Origin: Chelonoidis abingdonii | Taxonomy: Eukaryota > Chordata > Testudines > Testudinidae | Reading direction: 5' to 3' | Length of the DNA: 64,000 nucleotides | Assembly (NCBI RefSeq): GCF_003597395.2 | Contig: NC_133770.1 | Span: forward strand, 96,716,101 to 96,780,100 | In this document: positions 48,313 to 59,535 of the stretch, one piece after another | Layout of the letters: every line of letters starts with the position of its first letter | How positions within the stretch are numbered: position 1 is the stretch's first letter | Position numbers and translations under genes: made by a program | Notes under the pieces: model-generated | The model's database searches: none | The model's input: only the letters and a program-made list of their open reading frames with translations | Told to the model about the DNA's origin: nothing

Positions 48313-48351
48313 GGTTTTTGTACAGGCTGTCTATGGCTTTCTAACACTGTG
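48313..48351 (-). other. 23-RSS of V3
   Basis: Canonical heptamer CACAGTG (48345-48351), 23-bp spacer (48322-48344) and nonamer ACAAAAACC (48313-48321). Confidence 0.95.
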
Positions 48352-48820
48352 AGATCCCAATAGGCACAATAATAGGTAGCTCCATCATTAGGAGCTATTT
48401 CATTTACTGTTAGAGTAGAGATGGGCTGGTCAGGCTTCTTTTCACAATTAAACTTGTTCTTATCAGAGACTTTGTCAAATTTAAGTTTTTCAGGTGAGAT
48501 GTACAGAATCCGCTCCGGAGCTTCTCCAGGTCTGTGTCGATACCAGTGTATAACAGCACTCCCGAAGTTCTGAATGCCAGAAGTCTCACAGATTATACGT
48601 GCTGTTTTATCTTTTGCCCTGGTAGTGGACAACTGAGCTTGTCTCAGATGTATTTGTGCACATCCGTCTAAAAAGAGAGCAAGAAAAGAAAACATAAAAT
48701 TAACATGAATCTGGAGCATGGTGAGTTATGACTCAGTAATGTACAATTGTGTAGAAAAGGGTAAAAAAGAAACTTACAAGACAAAACCAAAGCCAGAATA
48801 ATGATGTGGAGCAGCAACAT
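48352..48820 (-). CDS. TRGV: V3, T-cell receptor gamma V segment
   Basis: The leader exon 48778-48820 encodes MLLLHIIILALVLS and ends at GTAAGT. A 110-bp intron follows, then the V exon 48352-48667 after CTTTTTAG. The 1+2 nt split codon joins in frame. The mature domain starts near AQIHLRQAQLSTTRAKDKT. It has the first cysteine in RIICETSG, the core VIHWYRHRPGEAPERILYIS, a framework ending TVNEIAPNDGATYYC, and CAYWD at the edge. All conserved residues and splice sites are present and the recombination signal is canonical, so it should be usable. GGAAGTGACTTA lies about 83 bp upstream of the start (48902-48913). Confidence 0.93.
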
Positions 48821-50248
48821 TTTACTGGTTTTGCTTGGATCTGCATCTATGAAAAATGTGACTGTTGTGTTGGGATGGACAGAGAGGTGAATTTGAGGAC
48901 AGGAAGTGACTTATTTAATTAACACGGCATGAGGTTTTGCTGGCTGCATATGCTAATTCATGATAAGGTAGAGTTATGGATGAATCTCATCCAAAGTTAC
49001 TTTTATCAAAGAGCATTATCTGGTATGAAGGGAATTCTTCTGCTTTCTTTAGACCAGTGTAGATTGCATCATGGTACTCTGGGTAATGAAGGACTGGTCT
49101 TTTAATTATTTATATTACAGTGGTTCCCAGAGGCCTCTGTCCGAATGATGTTCCCATTGTGTGAGGTACTATACATAGCAATATATAGAGTGACAGCCCC
49201 AAAGATCTTTAGTCCGAAAGGGTATTTGCACCAGCAGAGAACTTGGTAATTAATGTTTTAATATACCATATCCCCCACCCTCCCCAATCAGAGTTGTTAT
49301 CTGCCAGTAGATTTCTTGTAGGAGTTGCAGCAGGAGTGGGTCTTGAGAGGGATTTGAAGGAGAAGAGGCTACTGGTTTGGGAGTTTGGGGGGAGAGAGGA
49401 GGAAGAGATTCCACACACAAGTGAAGGAAGAAAGCACCAAGATGTTCGTGGGTGGAGATTGTACAATGCGCTGTGCGGTGTGGACCAGATCTGGGACTGG
49501 GGTTCCTAGCTATGACTGTAACTAATACAAAGATGAAGGGACAGGCAGAGCCATGGTGATGGCACAGTGAAGACTAATTTTCTTGGGGGTTATTCTCTTT
49601 ACCTGTTGAACATGGGAGGTGCTGCCCTGAGTGGGGCTGTTGCCAGTACAGCACTTGGAACACTTCTGAAGATATTAAGCACTTCCCAGGATCCTGGTCT
49701 CACTAATTTCCCAGATGTGAAGTAGTGCAATATCATTTCCTACTTCAGTGTGATACTAGCCCTCTGTTCTATAAATAGAGTGATGTACAATGGTTTTATA
49801 TCTCTGTGTTAGTGCCCTCTACTGAAATAGGATGGATCTGCAATTGTATATTTGCAGTCAATTTTGTCCTAGTTCTATAAAAGGGCCAACTCTACACTGA
49901 TGTTTTTGTCAAATTAATTTATGAGTAACCTTTTTCTTAAACACTTTGGATTAGCTCTCATCACAAGGAAACAATCCTTGATGTCTCTTCTATATTGTAG
50001 CTCCATTAGTTTTCTTATGTCTTTCTAGCATCATTCAATAAGCTATGCTTCCACTTCTGCCTTTCTTTCTAGTATCATCTGCAATCACGCTCTTTCCCCC
50101 TTGGGTTCTGAACAACCTGACCCCATTTATCCTCATTGCTCTAGTAACCCACCTTAGACTATCAAATCATTGGGGCAGGGCCTCTTACTCTGTGAAGTTC
50201 CTGGAACATTCATGTTAAGACTGAAATTATACAGCATAATATCAGTTC
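48821..50248. other. Intergenic, V3 promoter flank to V2 cassette
   Basis: No gene beyond the V3 promoter region. From 49738 it matches the start of the 8862 block in unit I. Confidence 0.5.
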
Positions 50249-50430
50249 ATAGAATATCAGGGTTGGAAGAGACCTCAGGAGGTCATCTAGTCCAACCCTC
50301 TGCTCAAAACAGGATCAATCTCCAGACAGATTTTTGCCCCAGATCCCTAAATGTCCCCTCAAGGATTGAACACACAACCCTGGGTTTAAGCAGGCCAATG
50401 CTTAAACCACTGAGCTCTCTCTCCCCCCAA
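50249..50430 (-). mobile_element. tRNA-derived SINE, minus orientation
   Basis: The inverted sequence shows the same SINE as at 23453-23632: head with GCTCAGTGG and GTTCAATCC boxes, tail GGTCTCTTCCAACCCTGATATTCTATG. Units I (9365) and II (31078) run uninterrupted through this place (ATATCAGTTCAAG.AGAGT), so this copy inserted after the units separated. Confidence 0.85.
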
Positions 50431-51363
50431 AAGCAGAGTGTAACCTGCTGTCACATGATGTGTTTTTTGCTGAACTGGCATCAGAAACTAAAGATAGGCT
50501 GGTCCTTCAGAACAGAGCTCTGTGGTCATTATAAAGTGAACAATAAGCTCTTCGTGGTTCAGGGCTAATTGAACAGCAGAAAAGCAACCAAAATAAACGC
50601 ATTTCTGTTTCCATCAGAGAAATATCAAAATGTTAAGTGGTCAGGCTGGTGACTTGTGGTCTGACTTGTGGTCTGATCCAAAGTCAATGGAAAGACCCTT
50701 AGGGCTTGACCCAATGCCCACTGAGCTCCACAACTGGAATCTCTAGACACTAACATGAGGCTCTGTACCAGAGAAGGATACTATGCAGGATGAGCCCCAG
50801 TTACTAGGGAGTTATAAGGAGGTAGATTATTGCGCCTGCACACTGGATCCAACGCTCCTGTTTTACTTTCACTTGCTTCTTGTCTCAGCAAATGAATGAT
50901 GTCTGGATTGGGAGACTGTCATGTCAAGCATTTATGGAGTTGAGATCCTGGCCCCATTTCCTTCTCTAGAGTCAGATTTTTCACCCCAAGCATTATGATC
51001 CTCTAGACTGATGACAAATCTCCACCCAGTCAGCCATGATAACCACACAGACAACTACTGACTGTTGGCTTAACCTAATATTCAGCTGGAAGATTTTTTC
51101 TTTTTTTACAGGACAAGGGGCAGCTAAACACACAACTCCCATTGTAACGGGATTGGGTGCCTAGCTCCCCTTTGTGCCGTAGGTGACCTCCTGTTCTGTT
51201 AGACCTGACCTGGTCTTAGTGCTGTATCTGGCAAATAAACACTAAATCAGAAGTTGCTGTTCATATCTAGCTGCAGAAGCCAATGAAGAGTTTCTGCAGC
51301 TGGCTCCAGGCTGAGAGGAATTTTTAGAGAAGTGACAGTGGCTATGGCTCAGAATGCAGAGTG

Positions 51364-51402
51364 GGTTTTTGTACAGGCTGTCTACAGTTTTCTAACACTG
51401 TG
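51364..51402 (-). other. 23-RSS of V2
   Basis: Canonical heptamer CACAGTG (51396-51402), 23-bp spacer (51373-51395) and nonamer ACAAAAACC (51364-51372). Confidence 0.95.
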
Positions 51403-52001
51403 CGATCCCAATAGGCACAATAGTAAGTAGCAATGTCACTGGAGGTTATTTTATTTATGGTCAGGGTACAGGTAGACTGGCCAAGCTTCTTTTCTGCATT
51501 AAACTTTCCTTTCAATTCAGACTGCGTTGAGATGGACAGAATCCACTCTGGAGCTGCACCAGGTCTCTGTCTATACCAGTGTATAGTAGCCTTACCAAAA
51601 TCCTCTGATAGAGAAACATGGCAGTCAATTCGTAAGGTTTTATTTGCTTCCCTGGTGATGGACAGTTGAGGTTGGGTCAGATGCACTTGTGAGGAGCCAT
51701 CTGTGGAGAAACAAAAAAATAAATCAACATAAAACTGAAATGATGTGAAGGCTCTGCAGCTGCTGCTGTCATGTGCGAATGTATGAGGAGAGAAGTGTGA
51801 ATAGGGTGACCAGATTTCCTGATTTTTTTTTATATGGACAGTCTTGATATTCAGGGCTTTGTCTTATATAGGTGCCTATTTTACCCCCCACCCCAACACC
51901 TCGTCCCAATTTTTGACGCTTCCTATCTTGTCACCCTAAGTGTGAGCAACATACTTACAGGAGCAAACCATAGCCAGAACAAAAGACTCTAACAGCAACA
52001 T
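51403..52001 (-). CDS. TRGV: V2, T-cell receptor gamma V segment
   Basis: The leader exon 51959-52001 encodes MLLLESFVLAMVCS and ends at GTAAGT. The V exon 51403-51700 begins after CTCCACAG and joins in frame. The domain shows QVHLTQPQLSITREANKT, the first cysteine in RIDCHVSLSEDF, the core TIHWYRQRPGAAPEWILSIS, TLTINKITSSDIATYYC and CAYWD. The intron, 258 bp, is longer than those of V1, V3 and V5. The promoter-like GAGGAAGTGACTCA is at about 52078-52091, 77-90 bp upstream. Everything needed for a functional segment is present. V8 in unit I is its dead counterpart. Confidence 0.93.
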
Positions 52002-53466
52002 TCTTGCAGCTCTTTTTAGACTCCAGCCAAGAAATGTAAATGATGGTCTTGAATGGAGAGAGACGTGTAGATGAAGAGAGGAAGTGACTCATTTAGGTAA
52101 CCTCCAGTTAAGTGGTACTGGTTGTAGAAGATTTATTCCATGGTGAGGTAGAGTTACTGCTGCTCAGTATGTCAACTTTGACCTTGGGTGAGTGTCAACT
52201 CTAGCACTGGGGTCAAATAGATTCCTTAGGTGTATTTCAGGATCAGTGTTGATTATTATTACTGTTATTTATTACTTATGTTACAGCAGCAAACTGCGAT
52301 ACTGTGCTGGATCTGAGCCCTGGGGTGGAAACAAAGAGGCAAAGTCCTGTCTCATGCAGCTGACAGCCTAAAAAAAGGAGTGACCTCTCAAACCTGTGGG
52401 AAAGGGAAACATCAAAATCCCTTTATTTTTATTTTTTCCATAATTTTTTACCATGTCATTGTTTATGCACAAATCCACTGGTTTTTGTTTTCTCCTTGGT
52501 CACCCCTAAAGCTCAGTCACTGTGTGCTAGTAGATTTCTTGTACATCCTGTGGAACAGAAATCTTGCAGAGGAGAAGGTAGTGATGTTCCATATGAGACA
52601 AGGGACGTGTTCCATGAGTATGTGACGGTATGGAAGAAAGCATGAATGGATTTTTTGGAGAATTGAATAGGCAATTGGTGGACAATAGCTGCTGACAGTG
52701 CAGATAAAACTGCAGTTGTCTTTCTGTCATTCACTTATCACTTGCCCAGGGAAGCTGCTGAGCCTCTCTTTCTTCATCCAAGCATTCATCCACATACCCT
52801 AAACTGAGAGGCGTTACTAGAGGAATCACCTTTGTGGGGCAGGGACTTTGATAATCTATTGGCTTGGAAGGTGCAGTCATATCTATGGCTGGATAGAAAT
52901 ATCTGCTTCAGGAGAGTGTAACTTTTATTACATCTCATTGAACAAACTGGTATCGCAAATTAAATATGAAACTGTTTTTTAGAACTGAATTCTGTGTTTT
53001 TTTATGAGCAGGCATCTGCTGGACTAATAAGCCCTTCCCAGGTAAAATGCTAATTTGAAACAGGAAAAAGGTTCAAGCTATTTACTCTAGCAGTGTTACA
53101 ACATAGTTTACATTGGCAGTTTAGTTTCCAGTGCACTTGAGTAACTAACTGCACAAAGATTCAATTGTCATGTCATGTCAGCTCTCTTATGCAAACTGAT
53201 AAATGTGCATCTGTGTCAAACCTTAGTCACCCCTAGAAACCAACTGAAAATTTTGCTGCCCTGTGCAACTACTTGATCTCGTTGTTTGGCAGACAGGTGG
53301 GATCTTACTGTTTGCAAAACATGTGCGAGCAACAGCTCTCTTGCTTTTATCTCTTGTTACAGAAACCAGTAAGGTTTTTTTTGCATCTAGTTCATCATGA
53401 AAAACAGGATTAGGAGGTATCTGTGGTTTCTTGTACTTGAAAATGTGTTGCTGAGAATACAAAGTA

Positions 53467-53505
53467 GGTTTTTGTACAGAATGTGAATGCTTTTGTAATA
53501 CTGTG
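53467..53505 (-). other. 23-RSS of V1
   Basis: Heptamer CACAGTA (53499-53505, last base differs), 23-bp spacer (53476-53498) and nonamer ACAAAAACC (53467-53475). Confidence 0.93.
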
Positions 53506-53977
53506 TGATCCCAAGCGGCACAGTAATAGGTAGTTGCATCACTCTTGCTTATTTTCTTTACTGTCAGGACACAGATCGAGTTGGAGAGCTGCTTCTCTAC
53601 CTCAAACTTTCCCTTCTCAGAATCCTGGTCAAAGACCGGTTTTCCTGATGAAAAATAGAGAATCCGTTCCAGAGCTGCATCAGATCTCTGTCGATACCAG
53701 TGTATATAAGCACTACTAAGGGTTATGCCAGAAACATGACAGTCAATTCGTGCAGTTTTATTTTCTGCCCTCATGATGGATAGTTGAGATTGTACCAGTA
53801 CTTGGGCCTCTCCATCTGCAGAGAAGAGACAAATACCATTTACTCTGAAATTGAATAAACATGGAGGATCTCCAAACATTGCTCAATAACATGTCTGTAT
53901 GGAGAAGCCTAGAGTGTAAAAAGCAACTTACGAGACCAAACTACTGAAGCAACAAGATAAACTTGCAATAGTAACAT
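53506..53977 (-). CDS. TRGV: V1, T-cell receptor gamma V segment
   Basis: The leader exon 53932-53977 (46 nt) encodes MLLLQVYLVASVVWS and ends at GTAAGT. The V exon 53506-53815 starts after CTCTGCAG and joins in frame. The domain has VLVQSQLSIMRAENKT, the first cysteine in RIDCHVSGITL, the core YIHWYRQRSDAALERILYFS, LTVKKISKSDATTYYC and CAAWDH. The frame stays open through the recombination signal for about 90 further codons, but that part would be removed by V-J joining. GAGGAAGTGACTGA is at 54063-54076, 86 bp upstream of the start. It looks functional apart from one heptamer change. V6 is its dead counterpart in unit II. Confidence 0.93.
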
Positions 53978-54077
53978 TCTCACTAGGCTATGATGAACCT
54001 GCTCCTGAGAAAGAAAGAAAAATGAATTCTGATCTCAGAAAAAGGGTGGGGTCACTTGAGTAGAGGAAGTGACTGAT

Positions 54078-56769
54078 GAGCGATTTCAAGGCAATACAGA
54101 TTTGTGTGTGCCTTATATAAAAGATCGTAAGGCTACACTTTGAGATATGAACAACTACTAACCTTCCCTCATGCTATCCATCAACTCTTCTGACTGCTGC
54201 CTTGTTTAGAACTTTTGAAAAAGAGTACCAGATGATTATTATAACAATAGTTGCAGGTATTGAGGTTCTCTGCACTCCCTTTTAAAAAAAAAAACATGAA
54301 CATCAGCAGATTTGATCAAGGAATAATGCTCTCAGCTTGAAAAAAGGCAACTAATAGAACTTTTTCAAGCAGTGATGAAAATAGATCACCAAGGGTCTGA
54401 TGCCAAGTCTATTGAAGTCAATGGGAAGTTCTTCACTTGATTTCAATGAGTTTTGGAATAAGCCCCAATTCCTAGGGAGAATTTACTCAGGAATTTTTCA
54501 TCATGTCTTAACTCAGAGTCCTCTCAAGATTATAGTTATGATATAATTGTTGTCAAGGAAAACTAATCAGTAATCTCTTAAATAAACACATTGTCCTTGC
54601 ACTTAATTTGACTCTGTTCATGCAGACTCAGAGGTGCCTCAGGGATTATCTTTGTTTTCACCTAAATCAATAGATTCCCATTGTTTCATAAGGGGTTGCA
54701 TATGCTGTTTGTGAATTGTGTTACTATATATATCCTGTCTGTGAGTTTCCCTTTGGGTATCTGTTGGTGTCTATTCCCCCAACTCCACAAGAGCGTGTAA
54801 CTTTTATTGGGTGACCTTCATCTCTGTGCAGAGCCAGAACAAGGTCCTTACTCTGTTTTAACTCCGCTTCAGCCCTATTTTGAGGGTTTAGGTGGGAAGT
54901 AAGTGCTGTATAAACCTTGTCCTGGCTCTACAAAGGGCTGAATTTAACCCATTAAACTTTACAATAAACTATTCTGAGAACTCCTTCAACTCTATAACAT
55001 TTTGAATATATTTGCACGCTATCCAAAGAAACATAGCAACAAATGTATCATATTTCAAAACCATAGTGATTGGATATATAGATGGAGTGCTACCTGCACT
55101 ATCCCTGTTTAAGTGTGTGGGTGGAGGGGGGGATATACTTTTCCCCATCTATATAAACTTCTTATAACCTTTCTTTGAACAGAGCTAGCTGGGGAAAGGG
55201 AGTTAGGGCCAGATCTCTCAAGGAATTTAGGATCCTGAACTTGGTCACCCAGAGAAACTTGGTCTGAATTCCAAGGATTTAAAAATCATAGTTTGTACAC
55301 AGGCAGCCATTTTCTAATCATGAGAGCAGGAACAATCTCACAAAGAGGGATGTACTGGACGTGGATGAGTGTGGGTGTTTAAATGAGACTGAAAGCCTCC
55401 CTATGGTTTTCTTCATGATGAGAATTGTCTGAGCCCTGCCTCGTTAATTAAGGACTAACTTACCTCTGTCTCTTAGGGGATGTACAAGAGAGAGGAGGGT
55501 TTTGAGTAAGTTGGCTCACGTTAATAGTCTCATTGACTGAACTCGGTTTATTCATGATAGATGGTGGTTTTCAGAATCAACTCCTCAGGTAGTCTGATAC
55601 TAATCCATCTTCTGCTAGCTCAGTTATATTGAAACAAGAAAATTCAATTCATTTTGCTGTGCACTTATTTTCATACACATTTATATCCTGTTAAATGGCC
55701 TTTTGGTAAAACTAAAATGAGAGAAGCCTATAGATTTTTTTTATCACTTTAGTTTATATAGATTATAGAAACATGCAGTTCTAGAATGGAAACACTGTAG
55801 TGAATGCTGTAAATATACAATATTCCCAACCAAACAATCTTGTCTCTGAAGAACCAACATCAGCCCTTTTCTTGGCATCTGAAGAGAGCCCCTTTACGGA
55901 AAATTGAAGTGGCTGGGAGTTCTTCCCCTGATTTCACTGGGCTCTGCATGAAACTTGAAAAGGACTATCCTGTAAGGTGCTGAACACCACCTTCCCTCAT
56001 TACAGGCAACAGGAATTCACAAGGCCAGGGCCTTATGGCTTTAAATTCCAGCAACAGTAAAATGGAAATCCCATCCCTAATACTAAAATGTAGAAAAAGA
56101 TTCTTCTGAGTGTACTTGGGTTTTTTTTCCCGTTGTTTGTTGTTTACACAAAAGCACATTACAATAATGGTGAAGTAATTGGAATCCAAACCTGGTGGAT
56201 GTTTAAACAGAAATTTGCTGGTTTCCTGTCTTGATGATGAAGCAGCTGAAAAGCGACACATCCTGTTTTGTTAAAAGGATGTTTGTGGTATGGGGGGGAG
56301 GGAGGAAGGTGGGGAAATTTGCTGTATAAACTTTTTATTCTCAAGACATCTTGTAGCTTCACAAAATAAGGTGTCAATGGTTCAATATTAATTCAGTAAA
56401 AAAATCATCATTTTCTCCCTTCACCATTTGCTCCATGTTACAGAAAGGAGCACATTCTGAAAAAGGTAGACTTGAGAAATCTCAGCTGCTATTGCCCAGG
56501 TCGTCCAAGTTCCAGATCTTGCTACACCCCTTTGAAAATTATGGCTGTTTCTTTGAGGAAAACAGTGGGATAACTTTGCATTGAGGACTGGGTCATAACT
56601 TTATAAAATACACATTATATAATTGCTGGTATAATGGTCAAGAGACTAGAAGGAACCCAACTCAAGTGTGAAATCTTATGACTTGTTTGAATTCTGTACC
56701 TAAGTCTGAGAACTACTAAAAATAAACTGAGCACTTTGCTCGTACAGAGCTTACCCTGTAAAACACTAA
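54078..56769. other. Intergenic right flank of unit III
   Basis: 54600-56768 matches 13090-15710 of unit I apart from the insertions listed there. No gene is visible. It holds the empty sites for the 13759 PLE fragment and the 14681 LTR. Confidence 0.6.
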
Positions 56770-57126
56770 GCCCTGCTCTACACTGCGGGTTTAGCGCAAA
56801 TTTAGCAGTGTTAGGTTTGCTTAACCCTGCACCCGTCCACACAGCCAAGCCTGTTTTGGCGACTTAAAGGGCTCTTAAAATCAATTTCTGTACTCCTCCC
56901 CAGTGAGAGATTTAGTGCTAAAATCAACCTTGCTGGGTCAAATTTGGGGTAGTATGGACGCAATTCAACAGTATTGGCCTCCAGGAGCTATCCCAGAATG
57001 CTCCATTGTGACCTCTCTGGACAACGCTCTCAACTCAGATGCACTGACCAGGTAGACAGGAAAAGCCCCAGAAACTTTTGAATTTCATTTCCTGTTTGGC
57101 CAGTGTGGCAAGCTGATCAGCACAGG

Positions 57127-57380
57127 CAGGGGTGGCTTTAGCTTTTTTGCCACCCCAAGCACGGCAGTCAGGCAGTCTTCGGCGGCTTGTCTGCGGGAGA
57201 TCCCCAGTCCTACGGATTCAGTGTACCTGCCGCCGAATTGCCGCTGAATCCAGCAGACCTCCCACAGGCAAGCAGCTGAAGGCTGCTTGACTGCCACCCT
57301 CACAGGGACCAGCAGGGCTACCCCCCTGGCTTGCCACTCCAGGCATGCGCTTGGAGCACTGGTGCCTGAAGCTGCCACTG
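57127..57380. mobile_element. hAT MITE nested in the Harbinger element
   Basis: The ends are CAGGGGTGGCTTTAGC and the inverse GCTGCCACTG. The flanking 8-mers are identical (AGCACAGG at 57119-57126 and 57381-57388), a perfect hAT duplication. The second Harbinger copy has no insert at the matching point (CTGATCAGCACGGGTGGTGATGC, near 59884). Confidence 0.9.
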
Positions 57381-57393
57381 AGCACAGGTGACC

Positions 57394-59043
57394 ATGGAGT
57401 CCCAGAATCACAAAATAACTCCAGCATGGACTGAACAGGAGGTACTGAATCTGATCACTGTACGGGGAGAAGAATCTGTGCAGGCAGAACTCCGTTCCAA
57501 AAGATGAAATGCGAATATATTTGCCAAAATCTTCAAGGGCATGATGGAGAGAGGCTACAACAGGGACACACAGCAGTGCTGCGTGAAAGTTAAGGAGCTG
57601 AGGCAAGCGTACCAAAAAACAAAGAATGCAAACGGTTGCTCCGGGTCAGAGCCCCATACATACCAGTTCTATGATGAGCTGCATGCAGTTCTAGGGGTGG
57701 CCCCTACCACTGTCTGTGGACAACTGCAAGGGGGGAGTCTCACGCAACAGGGATGAGGAGATTGAAGATGAGGAGGAGGAGGAGGAGGTAGTTGAGGATA
57801 GTGCACAGCAGGCAAGTGGAGAATCCCTTGTCCCTGGCAGCCAGGAACTATTCATCACCCTGGAGCCAATACCCTCCCAAGGCGGACTTCTGGACCATGA
57901 AGCCAGAGAAGGAACCTCTGGTGAATGTACCTTTGTAAATATAATACAGAGCTTAAAAGCAAGCATGTTTAATGATTAATTTACCACACCAAGCAAGTAG
58001 CAAGTAGTCTGGAATCATCGCAGAACTAAACCTTGCAGCAAATGGGCCTGGGCTTTGGCTGTTTGCCTTTGGCTGAAAATAAACCATCCCTGCTGTTAGC
58101 CATATAGTGGGGGGAGGCCTGTTCATGGCTGACCGGGATCTTCCCTGATACTAGCCATGCAGTGGGGTGGGGGGAAGGGGAGGTGAAGTGATCATCCCAG
58201 AGAATTGAGGGGGGGGGTTGGATTGTGCTGCACATTCACCTTAAAACCGTAGCCCCTCCTTTTAAATGGCCAACCCAACAGGCTTTGCTTGGTATGGAAA
58301 AGGAGGGCGCTGCTGTTAGAAACTGTTCCCACATGTTATGAAGGTTGAAGAAGCCGAAACCCTTTTTCTTACCATGGCTGCCTGCAAGCTGAATTCTGTT
58401 GCCCAGCTGAGCCTGTGTGATGTCTCACACCAAACTGGCAGACACTCAGTATAAGATGCAAAATGCGACCTTGTAGCGAAAGCACATGTGCTATGTAATG
58501 TGAATCACTTGATTCAGTGCGAAATAGTCTTCTTTTATTTTCTAAAATGTATCTTTTAAATACTACTCTCCCTTTTTTTTTTCCCCTTGCAGCTGCAACT
58601 GTTTCTACGCTCCTCTATCATCTCTGTCCTAGAGGCTAGCACAGATTAGAAGGTGAAAAAAACGCACTCATGATGAGATGTTCTCAGAGCTCGTGCAGTC
58701 CTCCTGCACTGAAAGAGCTGAGCGGAATGCATGGAGGCAAACAATGGCAGAGTCCAGGAACGTGTTAAATGAATGCAATAAGAGAAGGGAGTAGCATGCT
58801 AAGAGGAGGCAGGATGCAATGCTGAGGCTAATGGGGGAACAAACTGACATGCTCAGGCATCTGGTGGAGCACAGACCACTGCTGCAGCCCTTGTATAACC
58901 ACCTGCCCTCCTCTCCAAGTTCCATATCCTCCTCACCCAGAGGCCCAAGAACGTGGGGCATAGTGGGGGGTGGGAAGGCTACGAGCACCCAGCCACTCCA
59001 CCCCAGAGGATTGCCCAAGCAACAGAAGGCTAGCATTCAATAA
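57394..59043 (+). pseudogene. Harbinger Myb/SANT-like DNA-binding protein, broken
   Basis: Exon 1 (57394-57920) starts with ATG and encodes a Myb/SANT-like domain: TPAWTEQEVLNLI, RGYNRDTQQC, VKVKELRQAYQKTK and FYDELHAVLG. An acidic stretch (EDEEEEEEVVED, near 57760-57800) and a QELFITLEPIPSQ block follow. An intron with a GTGAAT donor and a CCTTGCAG acceptor leads to exon 2 (58593-59043), the C-terminal part with MLRLMGEQTDMLRHLVEHRP. A TGA at 57505-57507 (arginine codon in related copies), a frameshift near 57700 and a TAG early in exon 2 inactivate it. In active elements this protein helps the transposase bind the ends and enter the nucleus. Confidence 0.8.
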
Positions 59044-59161
59044 GTTTTAAACTGTAGTGTGGCCTTTGTCCTTCCCTCATCCACCACCCCACCTGGTGCT
59101 TCCCTCCTCACCCACCCATTCCAGATTGCCTTGCAAGTTTTCCCCCTATTTGTGTGATGAA

Positions 59162-59535
59162 TTAATAAAGAATGCATGATTTTGAAACAATAATGACTTT
59201 ATTGCCTCTGAAAGTGGTGATCGAAGTGGGAAGGTTGGTTGCATTACAGGGAAGTAGAGTCAACCAAGGTGGCGGGTTTTCATCAAAGAGAAACAGAACT
59301 GTCACACCATAGCCTGGCCAGTTATGAAACTGGTTTTCAAAGCTTCTCTGATGCACAGCGCGTCCTGCTGTGCTCTTCTAACCACCCTGGTGTTTGGCTG
59401 TGCGTAATCGGCCACCAGGCAATTTGCCTCAACCTCCCACCCCACCATAAACATCTCCCCCTTACTCTCTCAGATATTGTGGAGCACACAGCAAGAAGCA
59501 ATAACAATGGGAATATTGGTTTCACTGAGGTCTAA
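59162..59535 (-). pseudogene. Harbinger transposase C-terminal remnant
   Basis: Read on the minus strand from the right, the frame gives ETNIPIVIASCCVLHNI, the conserved last block of DDE_Tnp_4-type Harbinger transposases. A TGA follows, then AQPNTRVVRRAQQDALCIRE. The catalytic DDE residues would lie further right and are absent because the element ends at 59538. Confidence 0.8.

Larger units (their letters stand above)
39604..56769. repeat. Segmental duplication unit III
   Basis: This is the most complete unit and carries V4, V3, V2 and V1. It matches unit I along most of its length and unit II between about 41290 and 54742. It lacks about 900 bp present in units I and II (junction near 52765) and has gained a PLE, a SINE and possibly a palindromic MITE. 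It ends at the PIF/Harbinger insertion. Confidence 0.8.

Noticed and set aside
53223..53505. A C-terminal extension of V1 beyond YYCAAWD
   Set aside because: The extra codons are the recombination signal and downstream DNA read through; V-J joining would remove them.
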